Positions 48,085 to 60,279 of a stretch of DNA of 64,000 nucleotides are shown piece by piece. The stretch's first letter is position 1; every line of letters begins with the position of its first letter. Both the position numbers and the translations under genes were made by a program. The notes beneath the pieces are model-generated. The model searched no databases, had not been told where the DNA came from, and saw only the letters and a program-made list of their open reading frames with translations. Source of the stretch: Microbacterium sp. H1-D42 (GTDB lineage Bacteria; Actinomycetota; Actinomycetes; Actinomycetales; Microbacteriaceae); contig NZ_CP093342.1 in assembly GCF_022637555.1 (NCBI RefSeq), positions 2,480,001 through 2,544,000 on the forward strand, in the 5' to 3' direction.

Positions 48085-48406
48085 ACTCGCGCCGCGTGAC
48101 ATCGTATGGATGGACCCCGACCCGACGGTGGGCCGCGAGCAGGCCGGCCGCCGCCCCGCTGTGGTCGTCGCAGGCGGAGGATACCTTCACGTGGTCGACG
48201 CCCTCGCAATCATCGTGCCTGTCACCTCTGTGGACCGTCGCTGGCCGAATCATGTTCAGATCAGAGGTCTAGGGAAGCCGTCTTGGGCGATGACAGAGCA
48301 GTTGCGCGCCGTCTCACGCGATCGACTGCACGGCGACCTCGGCCGGGTCAACGAAGCGACCTTCCTACAGATTCGGAACTGGCTCAGGGATCATCTGGAT
48401 CTGTGA
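48068..48406 (+). CDS. MazF/PemK family endoribonuclease toxin
   Basis: 112 residues from GTG 48068. 'RDIVWMDPDPTVGREQAGRRPAVVV' (abbreviated) is the hallmark beta1-beta2 region, with the catalytic Arg and later 'VPVTSVDRRW' and 'EQLRAVSRDRL'. Such toxins cut single-stranded mRNA at short sequences. Overlap with the antitoxin supports a functional pair. Confidence 0.87.
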   Translation: MPPKPELAPRDIVWMDPDPTVGREQAGRRPAVVVAGGGYLHVVDALAIIVPVTSVDRRWPNHVQIRGLGKPSWAMTEQLRAVSRDRLHGDLGRVNEATFLQIRNWLRDHLDL

Positions 48407-48532
48407 GCACGTCGCGAGCCCCTGAGTGATCCCCGATGATGGACGGATTCCTCTGTTTGCACCGTCGGCCGATCGCTTCGCCGAGTGGGCGGAGATCGAG
48501 AGCGTCCTGATCATCTGCGACGGCCCTGGCGG

Positions 48533-48583
48533 GGGGAGCCATATGTCGGCTATCGCGCCCTCAGAACCGACATTTGGCTCCCC
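48533..48583. terminator. Long inverted repeat between mazF-like gene and converging mazG
   Basis: 17-bp arms (48533-48549 and 48567-48583) with a single mismatch around a 17-base loop. Lies mid-gap in 227 bases that otherwise hold no supported gene. Confidence 0.68.
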
Positions 48584-48633
48584 GCCGCAGCATCCGGCGG
48601 GCACCGGCGCACGCTCAAGCGCCCGCAACCCCG

Positions 48634-49338
48634 TCAGGCGTCGGACTCCGCGGCGCGCACCTCGTCTTCGAGGGCGCGGGTGCGCTCGCGCAGCGCGCGC
48701 TCGGCATCCCAGCCGTTGGCGTCGGCGTGCGCGACGAGCGTGAGCAGGGCGTCGCCGAGGGCGGATTCGGATGCTGGCAGCGCAGCACCTTCGTCCCCTT
48801 GTTGCTCCGTCACGTCGGCGGCGCCTTCCACGACGCGGGCTGCACGGTCGAGCACCTTCTGCGCGCGTGCGAGCGCGGGCATGCCCGACGGCACGCCGTC
48901 GAGCACACTGGTCCGCGCGCGCTTCTCAGCGGCCTTCGCGGCGTTCCAGTGCACCAGCACTTCTTCGGGCGTCGTCGCGACAGCATCCGAGAACACGTGC
49001 GGATGCCGCCGCACCATCTTCTCGGTCAGCCCTCGCGCCACGTCGTCGATGTCGAAGGCGCCGTCCTCCGCTGCGATCGCGGAGTGGAACAGCACCTGCC
49101 AGAGCAGGTCGCCGAGTTCCTCACGCAGCTCGCCCTGCGAACCCGTCTCGACGGCGTCGATCACCTCGTGCGACTCCTCGATCAGGTAGGGCACGAGGTC
49201 GCGGTGCGTGATCTGCTGCGACCAGACGCACCTCTCGCGCACCTGACGCATCGTCTCGGCGGCGGTGCGCAGCGCGTCAGGCACGTGCAGTGGGCTCGGC
49301 TCACCCACGGATCCGGCGTCCTGCTGCGGATCGGTCAC
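48634..49338 (-). CDS. mazG: MazG-type nucleotide pyrophosphohydrolase
   Basis: 234 residues with one MazG domain. The metal-binding motif is 'PYLIEESHEVIDAVETG' and 'ELREELGDLLWQVLFH' (EExxE and ExxD). It removes pyrophosphate from non-canonical NTPs or (p)ppGpp in relatives. C-terminal region is a degenerate second half. It follows nhaA with a 10-base gap. Confidence 0.9.
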   Translation of the reverse strand: MTDPQQDAGSVGEPSPLHVPDALRTAAETMRQVRERCVWSQQITHRDLVPYLIEESHEVIDAVETGSQGELREELGDLLWQVLFHSAIAAEDGAFDIDDVARGLTEKMVRRHPHVFSDAVATTPEEVLVHWNAAKAAEKRARTSVLDGVPSGMPALARAQKVLDRAARVVEGAADVTEQQGDEGAALPASESALGDALLTLVAHADANGWDAERALRERTRALEDEVRAAESDA

Positions 49339-49348
49339 CGGATTCCCC

Positions 49349-50542
<1,194 letters not shown>

Positions 50543-50601
50543 CGTATGCGGACGCCGTCACGTGGCACAGGAGTCGCTCGTCGCGGGGATACGCTCGAAG
50601 G

Positions 50602-53265
50602 ATGTCCCCCGAGCCTACGAATACCGAAGCCATCCGCGTCATCACCCGCTTCGAGGCGTCGAACGGCATCCCCGAAGCCATGCGCAGCGATGTCCGCATG
50701 CTCGGCGGGCTGCTCGGGCGGGTCCTGCGCGAATCGGGCACGCCTGGACTGTTCGAGGACGTCGAGCGGCTGCGCCTGGCGACGATTCAGGCGTCGGATG
50801 CTGACAGCGAGGCCTTCCAGCGTGCCGCCGCGATCGCTGACTCGTTCACGATCGAGCGGGCAGACGAGGTCGCCCGCGCCTTCACCTGCTACTTCCACCT
50901 CGTGAACCTCGCCGAGGAGCACCAGCGCGTGCGCGTCCTGCGCGAGCGGGCAGGGCAGCCGGGCCGGGAGGACGCTGCGGACACCGTCGCGACCGCCTTC
51001 GCGAAGCTCCGCGGCGAGATCGGAGACGAGGCAGCCCGCGAGCGCCTCGCCGAGCTGCGCTTCCACCCCGTCTTCACCGCTCATCCGACCGAGGCCCGTC
51101 GTCGGGCGGTGTCCGGTAGCATCCGACGCCTCTCCGATCTGCTCGCACAGCACGACCTCGCCAGCCCCGGCGGCGCCGAGGACAGTCGAGCCGAGCGCCG
51201 CATGCTGGAGGAGATCGACACTCTGTGGCGCACCGCGCCGCTGCGGGCTGAGAAGCCGAGTCCGACCGACGAGGTGCGCACGGTCATGGGTGTCTTCGAT
51301 GAGACGCTGTTCACCACCGTGCCGCACGTGTATCGCCGGATCGACGATGCGCTGCGCGGCGAGGAGTCCGGCTCGACTGCCCCGGTCGTTCCGGCGTTCG
51401 TGCGCATCGGCTCATGGGTGGGCGGCGACCGCGATGGCAACCCCTTCGTGACCGCGTCGGTCACTCGCGAGGCCGCCGAGATCGCCTCGGACCACGTGCT
51501 GCGCGGACTCGAGCGCGCCATCGAGCGCATCGGCCGCACCCTCACCCTCGATGCCGACGGCACTCCCCCGAGTGCGCAGGTAACCGCGATCTGGGAGCAG
51601 TTCGCACAGCAGCATCCGCCGCTCGCCGGCGAGATCGCCAAGCGCTCGCCGTCCGAGCCGCACCGCCGGGCGATGCTCGCGATCGTGCGTCGGGTGCACG
51701 CGACGCGCACCGAGACCACGGGCGCATACAGCGCCCCGGAAGAGCTGCTCGCCGATCTGCGCGCGGTGCAGTCGTCGCTGTCGGATGCCGGTGCGCGCCG
51801 CCATGCGTTCGGCGGCATGCAGCATCTGATCTGGCAGGTGGAGACGTACGGCTTCCACCTCACCGAGCTCGAAGTGCGCCAGCACTCGCAGGTGCACGCC
51901 GAAGCGCTGGCCGAACTCGACGCCGGTGGGCAGCTCAGCGAGCGGACACACGAGGTCCTCGAGGTCTTCCGCGCCGTGGCCGACATCCAGCGCCGCTACG
52001 GGATGCGGGCCGCCGGCCGCTACGTCGTCTCGTTCACCCGGTCCGCCCAGGACCTCGCGAACGTGCACCGCCTGGCGAAGTACGCGCTCGGTGACGACGC
52101 ACCTGTCCTCGATGTCGTACCGCTGTTCGAGACCTTCGCCGACCTGCAGGCGGCCCCAGGCATCCTCGCCGAGGTCGTGCAGTTCCCCGAATTCCGCGCC
52201 AGGTTGGCTGCCACCGGAAATCGCCTCGAGGTGATGCTCGGCTACTCCGACTCGTCCAAGGACGTCGGCCCGGTGGCTGCGAACCTCGCCCTGTACGAGG
52301 CGCAGCGCGACATCGCGCAGTGGGCGGTGGAATCGGGCATCCGACTCACGCTCTTCCACGGCCGCGGCGGCGCCCTCGGTCGCGGCGGCGGCCCCGCCAA
52401 CTCGGCGATCCTCGCCCAGCCGCCGCACTCGGTCGACGGTCGGTTCAAACTGACGGAGCAGGGCGAGGTCATCTTCGCCCGCTACGGCGAACCGGCCATC
52501 GCGATGCGGCACATCGACCAGGTCGCCGCAGCCACGCTGCTGGCCTCCTCCCCCAGCGTCGAGGCGCGCACCAGCGGCGCGGCAGAGCGATTCGCCGCGA
52601 TCGCGAGCGTCATGGACGTGGCCTCCCGCGAGCGGTTCTTCTCGCTGGTGAAGGCCGAGGGCTTCGCCCCCTGGTTCGCGACCGTCACGCCGATGGAAGA
52701 GGTCGGGCTGCTGGCGCTGGGCTCGAGACCCGCCCGCCGCGGACTCTCCGTGGAGTCGCTGGAAGACCTGCGGGCGATCCCCTGGGTGTTCGCCTGGACA
52801 CAGGCGCGCATCAATCTCGCCGGATGGTTCGGTCTCGGCACAGCTCTCGAAGCCGTCGGCGATGAGCAGGCGCTGATCGAGGCGTACCGTGAATGGCCGC
52901 TGCTGCGCACCATGGTCGACAACGTCGCGATGAGCCTGGCGAAGACCGACGAGCGCATCGCCGGCGAATACCTGTCCCTGGGCGACCGCGACGACCTCGC
53001 CGCGATCGTGCTGGACGAGCTGAGGCTCACCCGCGAATGGGTGATCCGCCTCACCGGCGGTGCGGATCTTCTCGAGAACAAGCCCATCCTGCAGCGGGCC
53101 GTGCAGCTGCGCACCCCGTACGTCGATGCCCTCTCGCTGCTGCAGCTGCGGGCGCTGCGGGCGCTGCGGGCCGACGCCGATGCCCCCACCGCCGATCCCG
53201 ACCTGCAGCGGCTGCTGCTGCTTTCGGTCAGCGGCGTCGCCGCCGGCCTGCAGAACACCGGGTGA
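50602..53265 (+). CDS. ppc: Phosphoenolpyruvate carboxylase
   Basis: 887 residues. Adds bicarbonate to PEP to make oxaloacetate, refilling the TCA cycle. Catalytic His in 'FTAHPTEARRRAVSGS', 'GYSDSSKDVGPVAAN' with the active Lys, 'FHGRGGALGRGGGPAN', and the C-terminal 'GVAAGLQNTG'. Length and motifs are complete. Enolase and carbonic anhydrase in the window supply its two substrates. Confidence 0.96.
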   Translation: MSPEPTNTEAIRVITRFEASNGIPEAMRSDVRMLGGLLGRVLRESGTPGLFEDVERLRLATIQASDADSEAFQRAAAIADSFTIERADEVARAFTCYFHLVNLAEEHQRVRVLRERAGQPGREDAADTVATAFAKLRGEIGDEAARERLAELRFHPVFTAHPTEARRRAVSGSIRRLSDLLAQHDLASPGGAEDSRAERRMLEEIDTLWRTAPLRAEKPSPTDEVRTVMGVFDETLFTTVPHVYRRIDDALRGEESGSTAPVVPAFVRIGSWVGGDRDGNPFVTASVTREAAEIASDHVLRGLERAIERIGRTLTLDADGTPPSAQVTAIWEQFAQQHPPLAGEIAKRSPSEPHRRAMLAIVRRVHATRTETTGAYSAPEELLADLRAVQSSLSDAGARRHAFGGMQHLIWQVETYGFHLTELEVRQHSQVHAEALAELDAGGQLSERTHEVLEVFRAVADIQRRYGMRAAGRYVVSFTRSAQDLANVHRLAKYALGDDAPVLDVVPLFETFADLQAAPGILAEVVQFPEFRARLAATGNRLEVMLGYSDSSKDVGPVAANLALYEAQRDIAQWAVESGIRLTLFHGRGGALGRGGGPANSAILAQPPHSVDGRFKLTEQGEVIFARYGEPAIAMRHIDQVAAATLLASSPSVEARTSGAAERFAAIASVMDVASRERFFSLVKAEGFAPWFATVTPMEEVGLLALGSRPARRGLSVESLEDLRAIPWVFAWTQARINLAGWFGLGTALEAVGDEQALIEAYREWPLLRTMVDNVAMSLAKTDERIAGEYLSLGDRDDLAAIVLDELRLTREWVIRLTGGADLLENKPILQRAVQLRTPYVDALSLLQLRALRALRADADAPTADPDLQRLLLLSVSGVAAGLQNTG

Positions 53266-53312
53266 GCGCACCGACTCACGTTCTTCGCTCTCGATCACGC
53301 ACGCTAAAGTGA

Positions 53313-54755
<1,443 letters not shown>

Positions 54756-54770
54756 ACCCTGCGATCCGCT

Positions 54771-54835
54771 GAGAAGCCACTTCTCGGCTGAGACATCACG
54801 CCCCGGCGTGTTTCTCAGGCGGGAAGTGGTTTCTC
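54771..54835. terminator. Three-tier palindrome between gdhA and a converging gene
   Basis: Outer arms 54771-54783 and 54823-54835 pair over 13 bases with one mismatch. Middle arms CTGAGA/TCTCAG (54788-54793, 54813-54818) and inner arms CACGCC/GGCGTG (54797-54802, 54805-54810) are perfect. The whole can form one interrupted hairpin. Confidence 0.7.
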
Positions 54836-54846
54836 GCGTTCGGAGG

Positions 54847-55443
54847 TCAGAGCTCGCTGTCGGTGGCGTGGCGAGAGAGCGAGCTGGCGTAGCGCTCGGT
54901 GAGCTGCACCATCAGGTCGGGGGTGTCGCGATCGACGCCGAAGACGTGCCCTGGAAAGTCCAGATCGGGCATCGCCGCGGCGATCTCGTCGGCCTGATCC
55001 GGTGAGAACAGCTGCACGGGGTCGCCGGCTGCGACCCATCCGATCGGCAGCACCGTGCCCTCCGGCAGCACCGCCCGCCGCTGCACGATCGCATTGACGC
55101 GGATCTCGCAGTGCGAACCCACGATCGCGCCGTTGAACACGCGGGCCCCCGAGGCGAAGAACACCTCCTGCCCGACGGTCGCGCCGGCGATGCTCGCGAG
55201 CGTGCCGACCAGCGTGTGGTCACCGATGTGCACGGCGTTGGCCGCGGTGGCTCGGATCAGTGCGTTCTCCATCACGATCACATGCTCGCCGAGCGTGATC
55301 GGGCCGCCTTCGGCCGTGATCACCGCACCGTGCAGCACTTGACAGTCCGGGCCGATCTCGACGTCACCCGAGATGACAGCGGTCGGCGCCACGACGGCGG
55401 TGTCATGGATGCGGGGCCGAGCCCCGAGGTGCTCGTAGATCAT
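54847..55443 (-). CDS. Gamma-carbonic-anhydrase-like left-handed beta-helix protein, zinc ligands missing
   Basis: 198 residues of hexapeptide repeats ('IGPDCQVLHGAVITAEGGPITLGEHV', abbreviated) in the gamma-class carbonic anhydrase family. The positions that usually carry the zinc histidines ('GPHAHLTG' or 'GHxAxLHG') read 'GTLASIAG', and the first ligand is also absent. It may be an acyl-transferase-like or scaffold protein. Confidence 0.82.
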   Translation of the reverse strand: MIYEHLGARPRIHDTAVVAPTAVISGDVEIGPDCQVLHGAVITAEGGPITLGEHVIVMENALIRATAANAVHIGDHTLVGTLASIAGATVGQEVFFASGARVFNGAIVGSHCEIRVNAIVQRRAVLPEGTVLPIGWVAAGDPVQLFSPDQADEIAAAMPDLDFPGHVFGVDRDTPDLMVQLTERYASSLSRHATDSEL

Positions 55444-55468
55444 GCCGCCAGACTAGTCGCCATCGTCG

Positions 55469-57157
55469 TCAGCCGGCGGAGGACTCCTCGGGCGCGCTGC
55501 CGGGCGAGAACCGGTCCAGTTCGCTGTCGATGTCGGATGCTGCTGCCGCCGCACTCGGGGTGAATCCGAGCACCGACACCGTGAAGCGCTCGGCAGTGAG
55601 AGCCCGCAGCCGCAGCGCAGTGCGGGCGATGACCGTCGCGGTGCGGGGCATGCGGCGCAGCAGGGCGATCTCACCGAAACCCTCCCCCGCGCCGAGCGTC
55701 GCCACCAGACGGCCGTCGCCGATCACCTCGGCCTCGCCCGACTCGATCAGGTAGTACCGGTCGCCGATGTCGCCCTGCGCGAAGACGGTCGTGCCCGCCG
55801 GCACCGACACCGGGTCGATCCCTCGGGCCAGGTGCTCGATCGCGGGCAGAGGCAGCGGCGCGAACATGGGAACGCGCTGCAGCAGCTGCACCTGCTCGTC
55901 GAGCGCACCGACCGAAGCGTCGAGACGACGCAGCCGCCACCAGAACGCCACCGCGAGCACCGGACAGATCGCCCCTATCACGATCAGCGCTGCCGTGAGC
56001 CCGATCCATTCGATGAGCCCGGACGCCAGCATCGATCCGACGCCGATGGAGACCGCGATGATGCTCTCCTGCACCGCGAACACGCGGGCCATGACGGCAT
56101 CGGGCGCCAACCGCCCGATGAGGGTGAACCCGGCGACGTCGATCAGTGCATTCGCGGTGCCGACGACGGCGAGCAGCACCAGCACAGCCGCCCACTGCGG
56201 GAACAACCCGATCAGGACGAATGGCAGCCCCCACAGCCCCACGCCCACCGCGAACCAGACGCCGAGCCGGTGCGAGCCGACCAGCAGTGAGGAGGCCATC
56301 GACCCGAGCACGGCGCCCACCCCGACGGCAGCCATGAGCGTTCCGACGCCGGCGTCGCCCATGCCCAGCATCTCGATCGCGACGACGACCGAGAAGACCG
56401 AGAGCGCACCTCGCGTGAACGTCTGCGCGAGGATCAGCGCCGTGATGATCTGAAGGTCAGGGCTGGCGCCAAGCGCGCGGAACCCGTCGGCCACCTCCGT
56501 CATGAGGTGCGGTCGCCTGGCCGGCGTGTCACGGGGCGGGGCCTCGTAGCGCACGCGCAGCAGCAGCAGGGCCGCCCACAGCGAGGCGCCGGCCGCGACG
56601 GCGAACACCACTGACACGTCGGTCGTCGCGAGCAGCACCGCCGCGCCGAGGGGCCCGATCAGTGTGGCGATCGAATCCAGCATCCCGCGCACCACGTTCG
56701 CACTGGCCAACTCGTGTCCGGTGCGGCACAGCGTCGGCAGCAGAGCGGAATGGGCGGGACGGAACAGGGTGGACGCGACCGTCGTCACCGCCGCGATCAC
56801 GTAGACCAGTTCGACCGGGCCGGAGAGTGCCACGATCACTGCCGCCGCACCGGTGGTCACCGCGCGGATCAGAGACACCACGATCAGCGTCCGCTCGCGC
56901 CTGCCGCGGTCGGCGAACGGAGCCAGCAGCGGCGTGAGCACCGCCGATGGCAGCATCCGCAGCATCCCGACCAGCCCCACCGCGACGACCCCGCCGGCGT
57001 CATACGCGACGATGCCCAGCGCGACGGTGAACGCCCACTCCGAAGCCCACGCGCCGAAGAAACTCAGCTGGGCGCGACGCAGATTGACGTTCCGCCAGTT
57101 GCTCGAGAATGCCTCGACCGCATCGCCGAAGCGTCCCCGGCTCGCCCGAGGCCCCAT
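55469..57157 (-). CDS. MFS transporter fused to a cyclic-nucleotide-binding domain
   Basis: 562 residues. Residues about 15-405 form a 12-segment MFS transporter ('LTPLLAPFADRGRRERTLIVV' carries the loop 2-3 motif). After a short linker, residues about 420-535 form a cNMP-binding domain: 'VPAGTTVFAQGDIGDRYYLIESGEAEV' (abbreviated) and 'GEGFGEIALLRRMPRTATVIA', the phosphate-binding cassette. It suggests transport gated by cAMP or a related ligand. Substrate unknown. Confidence 0.88.
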   Translation of the reverse strand: MGPRASRGRFGDAVEAFSSNWRNVNLRRAQLSFFGAWASEWAFTVALGIVAYDAGGVVAVGLVGMLRMLPSAVLTPLLAPFADRGRRERTLIVVSLIRAVTTGAAAVIVALSGPVELVYVIAAVTTVASTLFRPAHSALLPTLCRTGHELASANVVRGMLDSIATLIGPLGAAVLLATTDVSVVFAVAAGASLWAALLLLRVRYEAPPRDTPARRPHLMTEVADGFRALGASPDLQIITALILAQTFTRGALSVFSVVVAIEMLGMGDAGVGTLMAAVGVGAVLGSMASSLLVGSHRLGVWFAVGVGLWGLPFVLIGLFPQWAAVLVLLAVVGTANALIDVAGFTLIGRLAPDAVMARVFAVQESIIAVSIGVGSMLASGLIEWIGLTAALIVIGAICPVLAVAFWWRLRRLDASVGALDEQVQLLQRVPMFAPLPLPAIEHLARGIDPVSVPAGTTVFAQGDIGDRYYLIESGEAEVIGDGRLVATLGAGEGFGEIALLRRMPRTATVIARTALRLRALTAERFTVSVLGFTPSAAAAASDIDSELDRFSPGSAPEESSAG

Positions 57158-57344
57158 GTCGCGACTCTAGACCCTCGGCGGACTGGGCCACCAGGGCGAG
57201 CGCTGCCTCGACGAGCGGGCTCCGCGCCCTGCTAGCCTGGCGGGCATGCAATGCAGGTGAGTCGCCACTCAGGGCCGCCGTTCGGCGCGCCTCATCCTTC
57301 TACCGTCACCCTTCGACGCGTCAGCTTCAACAGAGAGACCCACC

Positions 57345-58220
57345 ATGCCGCAGCCGCTTTCGGGGCGCACCGCCCTCATCACTGGCGCTTCCCGCCGCAA
57401 GGGCATCGGCTTCGCCGTCGCCTGCGAGCTCGCCGCGCTCGGCGCGAACGTGTTCGTTCACCATTTCCAGGCGCACGACACCGCCCAGCCGTGGGGCGGG
57501 GATGACCTGGATGCCGTGCGTGACGGCATCCGCTCCTCGCTCATCCCCAGCGCCGCCTTCGGCGACCGCGCGGCGGACCTGCGCGATCCGACCCAGATCG
57601 AGACGCTGTTGGATGCTGCCGCCGATCTGACCGGATCGCTCGACATCCTGGTGTGCAACCAGGCGCTGAGCGGCGGTGACGGCAGCGTGTTCGATCTGAC
57701 GGCCGACAGCCTCGACGCTCATTGGCGAACCAACACGCGTGCATCTCTGCTGCTGACCGCCGGCTTCGCGCGGCGCGTGCGCACCCGGTTCGGGGAGTTG
57801 GATGCTGCCAGCGCGCGACCAGGCGACAGAACAGCCTCGGCCCGACCGTTCGAGAAGCCCACCGGACACGTGATCTGGATGACCTCGGGCCAGGGGGACG
57901 GACCGATGCGCGGCGAGGTCGCATATGCGACGAGCAAGGCGGCGCTGGCCGGGGTGACGAAGACCGCCGCGGCGGAGCTGCTGGATGCCGGGATCGTGCT
58001 GAACACGGTGAATCCGGGGCCGGTGAACACCGGCTATCTCGACGCCGACACCACAGATCGTGATCTCGACTGGGTGCCCGAGTTTCTGGCATCCACTCCC
58101 TTCGGCCGCTTCGGCCGCCCCGACGACCCGGCGCGCCTGATCGGCTGGCTGTGCACGGATGCCGGCTCGTGGGTGGTCGGGCAGGTGCTCACCAGCGACG
58201 GCGGCTTCGCGCTGCGGTGA
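57345..58220 (+). CDS. Short-chain dehydrogenase/reductase
   Basis: 291 residues. Rossmann motif 'ALITGASRRKGIGFAVA' near the N-terminus and catalytic 'YATSKAALAG' with Tyr and Lys. The loop between strands beta-4 and beta-5 carries an insertion of about 20 residues ('DAASARPGDRTASARPF') absent from typical members. Substrate unknown. Divergent from the MFS gene; 187 bases upstream show no other feature. Confidence 0.85.
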   Translation: MPQPLSGRTALITGASRRKGIGFAVACELAALGANVFVHHFQAHDTAQPWGGDDLDAVRDGIRSSLIPSAAFGDRAADLRDPTQIETLLDAAADLTGSLDILVCNQALSGGDGSVFDLTADSLDAHWRTNTRASLLLTAGFARRVRTRFGELDAASARPGDRTASARPFEKPTGHVIWMTSGQGDGPMRGEVAYATSKAALAGVTKTAAAELLDAGIVLNTVNPGPVNTGYLDADTTDRDLDWVPEFLASTPFGRFGRPDDPARLIGWLCTDAGSWVVGQVLTSDGGFALR

Positions 58221-58266
58221 CTGCGCGGACGGCGTGACCGAGCAACCCGAATGGCAGGATGACCAC

Positions 58267-59100
58267 GTGACCGCAGTGCCCTACACATCGATTCCACTCG
58301 ACCCGAATGCCGTGACGTATGCGTACGGACCCGACTCGGCACCGCGACCTGGCGTGTCTCCCGGACACATCGAGCGCTTCACGATCGAGGCTTCCCGCAC
58401 TTTTCCGGGCACCACACGCACGGTCTGGGTGCATACCGCGGCCGTTCACGACTCGTCTGCGCCTTCATCTGCGATGTTCTTCAATGACGGCTGGTGGTAC
58501 CTCGATCCGGATGCTGCCGTTCGCGGCGCCGTCGTGCTCGACAATCTGGCCGCCCAGGAAGCTATACCGCCGTTGGTCAGCGTGTTCGTGGATCCGGGCA
58601 TCCGGACCGCATCCGAGAGGCCCAAGAACCGCAACATCGAATACGACGCCTTCGACTCGCGCTACGCGGACTTCCTCCTCGATGAGGTGCTGCCCCTGGT
58701 CGCTGAACTTCATGCGATCTCTCCGCTGGCATCCGATCGCGGAATCTGCGGCGGGAGCTCGGGCGGCAATGCCGCGTTCACGGCCGCGTGGCAGCGACCA
58801 GATGCCATCGGTCGCGTCATCGCATTCAACTCGAGCTTCGCGCAGATGCCGGGAGGCAATCCGTACCCTGCTCTGCTCCACGGAGGCGCAAGACGGGACC
58901 TGCGCGTCCTGCTCCATGCAGCGCACCGTGACATCGGCTGGAATGACCCCGAGGACAATTGGTTCGCCGAGACGCTCGAGACGAGTGCGGCACTGACGCG
59001 CACCGGTCACGACGTCCGTCTCGTGGTCGGTGACGGAGGCCACAGCCCCGAACACGGTGGAGTGCTGTTGCCGGATGCACTCCGATGGCTGTGGCGGTGA
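58267..59100 (+). CDS. Esterase-like alpha/beta hydrolase (enterochelin esterase D family)
   Basis: 277 residues from GTG 58267 (AGGA upstream); GTG 58234 is an alternative. Nucleophile Ser in 'GICGGSSGGNAAF', catalytic His in 'GDGGHSPEHGG' and an Asp in between. Related to Fes/IroE and tannase-like esterases. It follows the SDR gene and may share its message. Substrate unknown. Confidence 0.82.
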   Translation: MTAVPYTSIPLDPNAVTYAYGPDSAPRPGVSPGHIERFTIEASRTFPGTTRTVWVHTAAVHDSSAPSSAMFFNDGWWYLDPDAAVRGAVVLDNLAAQEAIPPLVSVFVDPGIRTASERPKNRNIEYDAFDSRYADFLLDEVLPLVAELHAISPLASDRGICGGSSGGNAAFTAAWQRPDAIGRVIAFNSSFAQMPGGNPYPALLHGGARRDLRVLLHAAHRDIGWNDPEDNWFAETLETSAALTRTGHDVRLVVGDGGHSPEHGGVLLPDALRWLWR

Positions 59101-59135
59101 CCAGCGCCCAGCGCCGCCGGGCGCTTCCCGCGGGA

Positions 59136-59189
59136 ATGTGCGCTTCGCGCGGATGCGAACCTGAGTTCACGTCCGCGCGAAGCGCACAT
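59136..59189. terminator. Long palindrome between the esterase and converging cydB
   Basis: Perfect 18-bp arms (59136-59153 and 59172-59189) around an 18-base loop that itself has GAAC/GTTC. Weaker pairing extends about 15 bases outwards on each side, giving a structure of roughly 80 bases. Confidence 0.72.
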
Positions 59190-59211
59190 CTGCGCGGCAG
59201 GCGCATGCCAC

Positions 59212-60252
59212 TCAGTTGGCCCGAAGCACCGCCGGAAGCACGATGTGCACCTCGGGGATCATGCCTGGCGTGACGCGCTTGCGGAAGATCCAGTAGCTCC
59301 ACGCCTGGTACAGCAGGATGACCGGCAGCGAGACGGCGGCCACGATGGTCATGACTCCCAGCGTGTACGAGCCGTTCGCGGCGTTCCAGACGGTCAGGTC
59401 GAAGGCGGCATCCACCGTCGAGGGAAGCAGCAGCGGGAACATCCCGGCGAAGATCGCCCCCGCTCCGAACAGCCCGAACCCGGCGTAGCCGATGAAGGCC
59501 CAGCCCTCGTTGCGGCGTCGCGCGGCCAGCCAGCCGAACAGAGCGGCCACGACCGCGAGCACGATGAACGCCCACGAGAGCACACTGCCGCCGCCATGCG
59601 AGAACTGCACCCACAGGGCCCAGACCGCCGCGGGCACCAGGCAGAGCGGCGCCCACCGCGCAGCGAACTGGCCGGCGCGCTCACGCACCGGGCCGTCGGC
59701 CTTGAGCCCGAGGAACGTCGAGGAGTGCGCCAGTGCGAAGCCGACCACCGCGAGGCCGCCGATCACCGCCGGCAGCGTGAGCCACACGAAGGGACCGCCC
59801 ACGCGGTCGCCGTTCGCATCGATCGGGAGCCCGGTGGAGGTCAGGCCGAGGGCGGCGCCGATGCAGAACGCCACGATCAGCGAGCCGAGGCCGATCATCC
59901 AGGTCCAGAAGTCACGCCAACGCACCGTGTGCACCTTGCCGCGGTACTCGATGCCGACGGCGCGGACGATCAGTCCGACCAGCGTGAAGGTCAGCGGCAC
60001 GTACAGCGTCGAGAACAGCGACGCATACCAGGCGGGGAAAGCCGCGAACATCGCGGCACCGGCCGTGATGAGCCACACCTCGTTGCCGTCCCAGACCGGA
60101 CCGATCGTGTTGAGCATGACCCGGCGGTCCTGCTCGGAGCGGGTGGAGAAGATCATGCGCATGCCGACGCCGAGGTCGAAGCCCTCCAGCAGCAGGTAGC
60201 CGATCCACAGCACGGCGATCGCGATGAACCAGACGACGGGAAGCGGTTCCAT
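59212..60252 (-). CDS. cydB: Cytochrome bd oxidase subunit II
   Basis: 346 residues, multi-pass membrane partner of CydA. 'YLLLEGFDLGVGMRMIF' and 'GPVWDGNEVWLITAGAAMFAAFP' (abbreviated) are family signatures. 27 bases after cydA. The oxidase reduces O2 with quinol at high affinity, useful at low oxygen. Confidence 0.94.
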   Translation of the reverse strand: MEPLPVVWFIAIAVLWIGYLLLEGFDLGVGMRMIFSTRSEQDRRVMLNTIGPVWDGNEVWLITAGAAMFAAFPAWYASLFSTLYVPLTFTLVGLIVRAVGIEYRGKVHTVRWRDFWTWMIGLGSLIVAFCIGAALGLTSTGLPIDANGDRVGGPFVWLTLPAVIGGLAVVGFALAHSSTFLGLKADGPVRERAGQFAARWAPLCLVPAAVWALWVQFSHGGGSVLSWAFIVLAVVAALFGWLAARRRNEGWAFIGYAGFGLFGAGAIFAGMFPLLLPSTVDAAFDLTVWNAANGSYTLGVMTIVAAVSLPVILLYQAWSYWIFRKRVTPGMIPEVHIVLPAVLRAN

Positions 60253-60279
60253 TTCCTTATTCCTCCAGGACTCAGCCGG

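Noticed and set aside
48407..48633. A small gene between the toxin gene and mazG
   Set aside because: Frames on both strands are GC-rich shadows crossing the inverted repeat, and none has a ribosome site.
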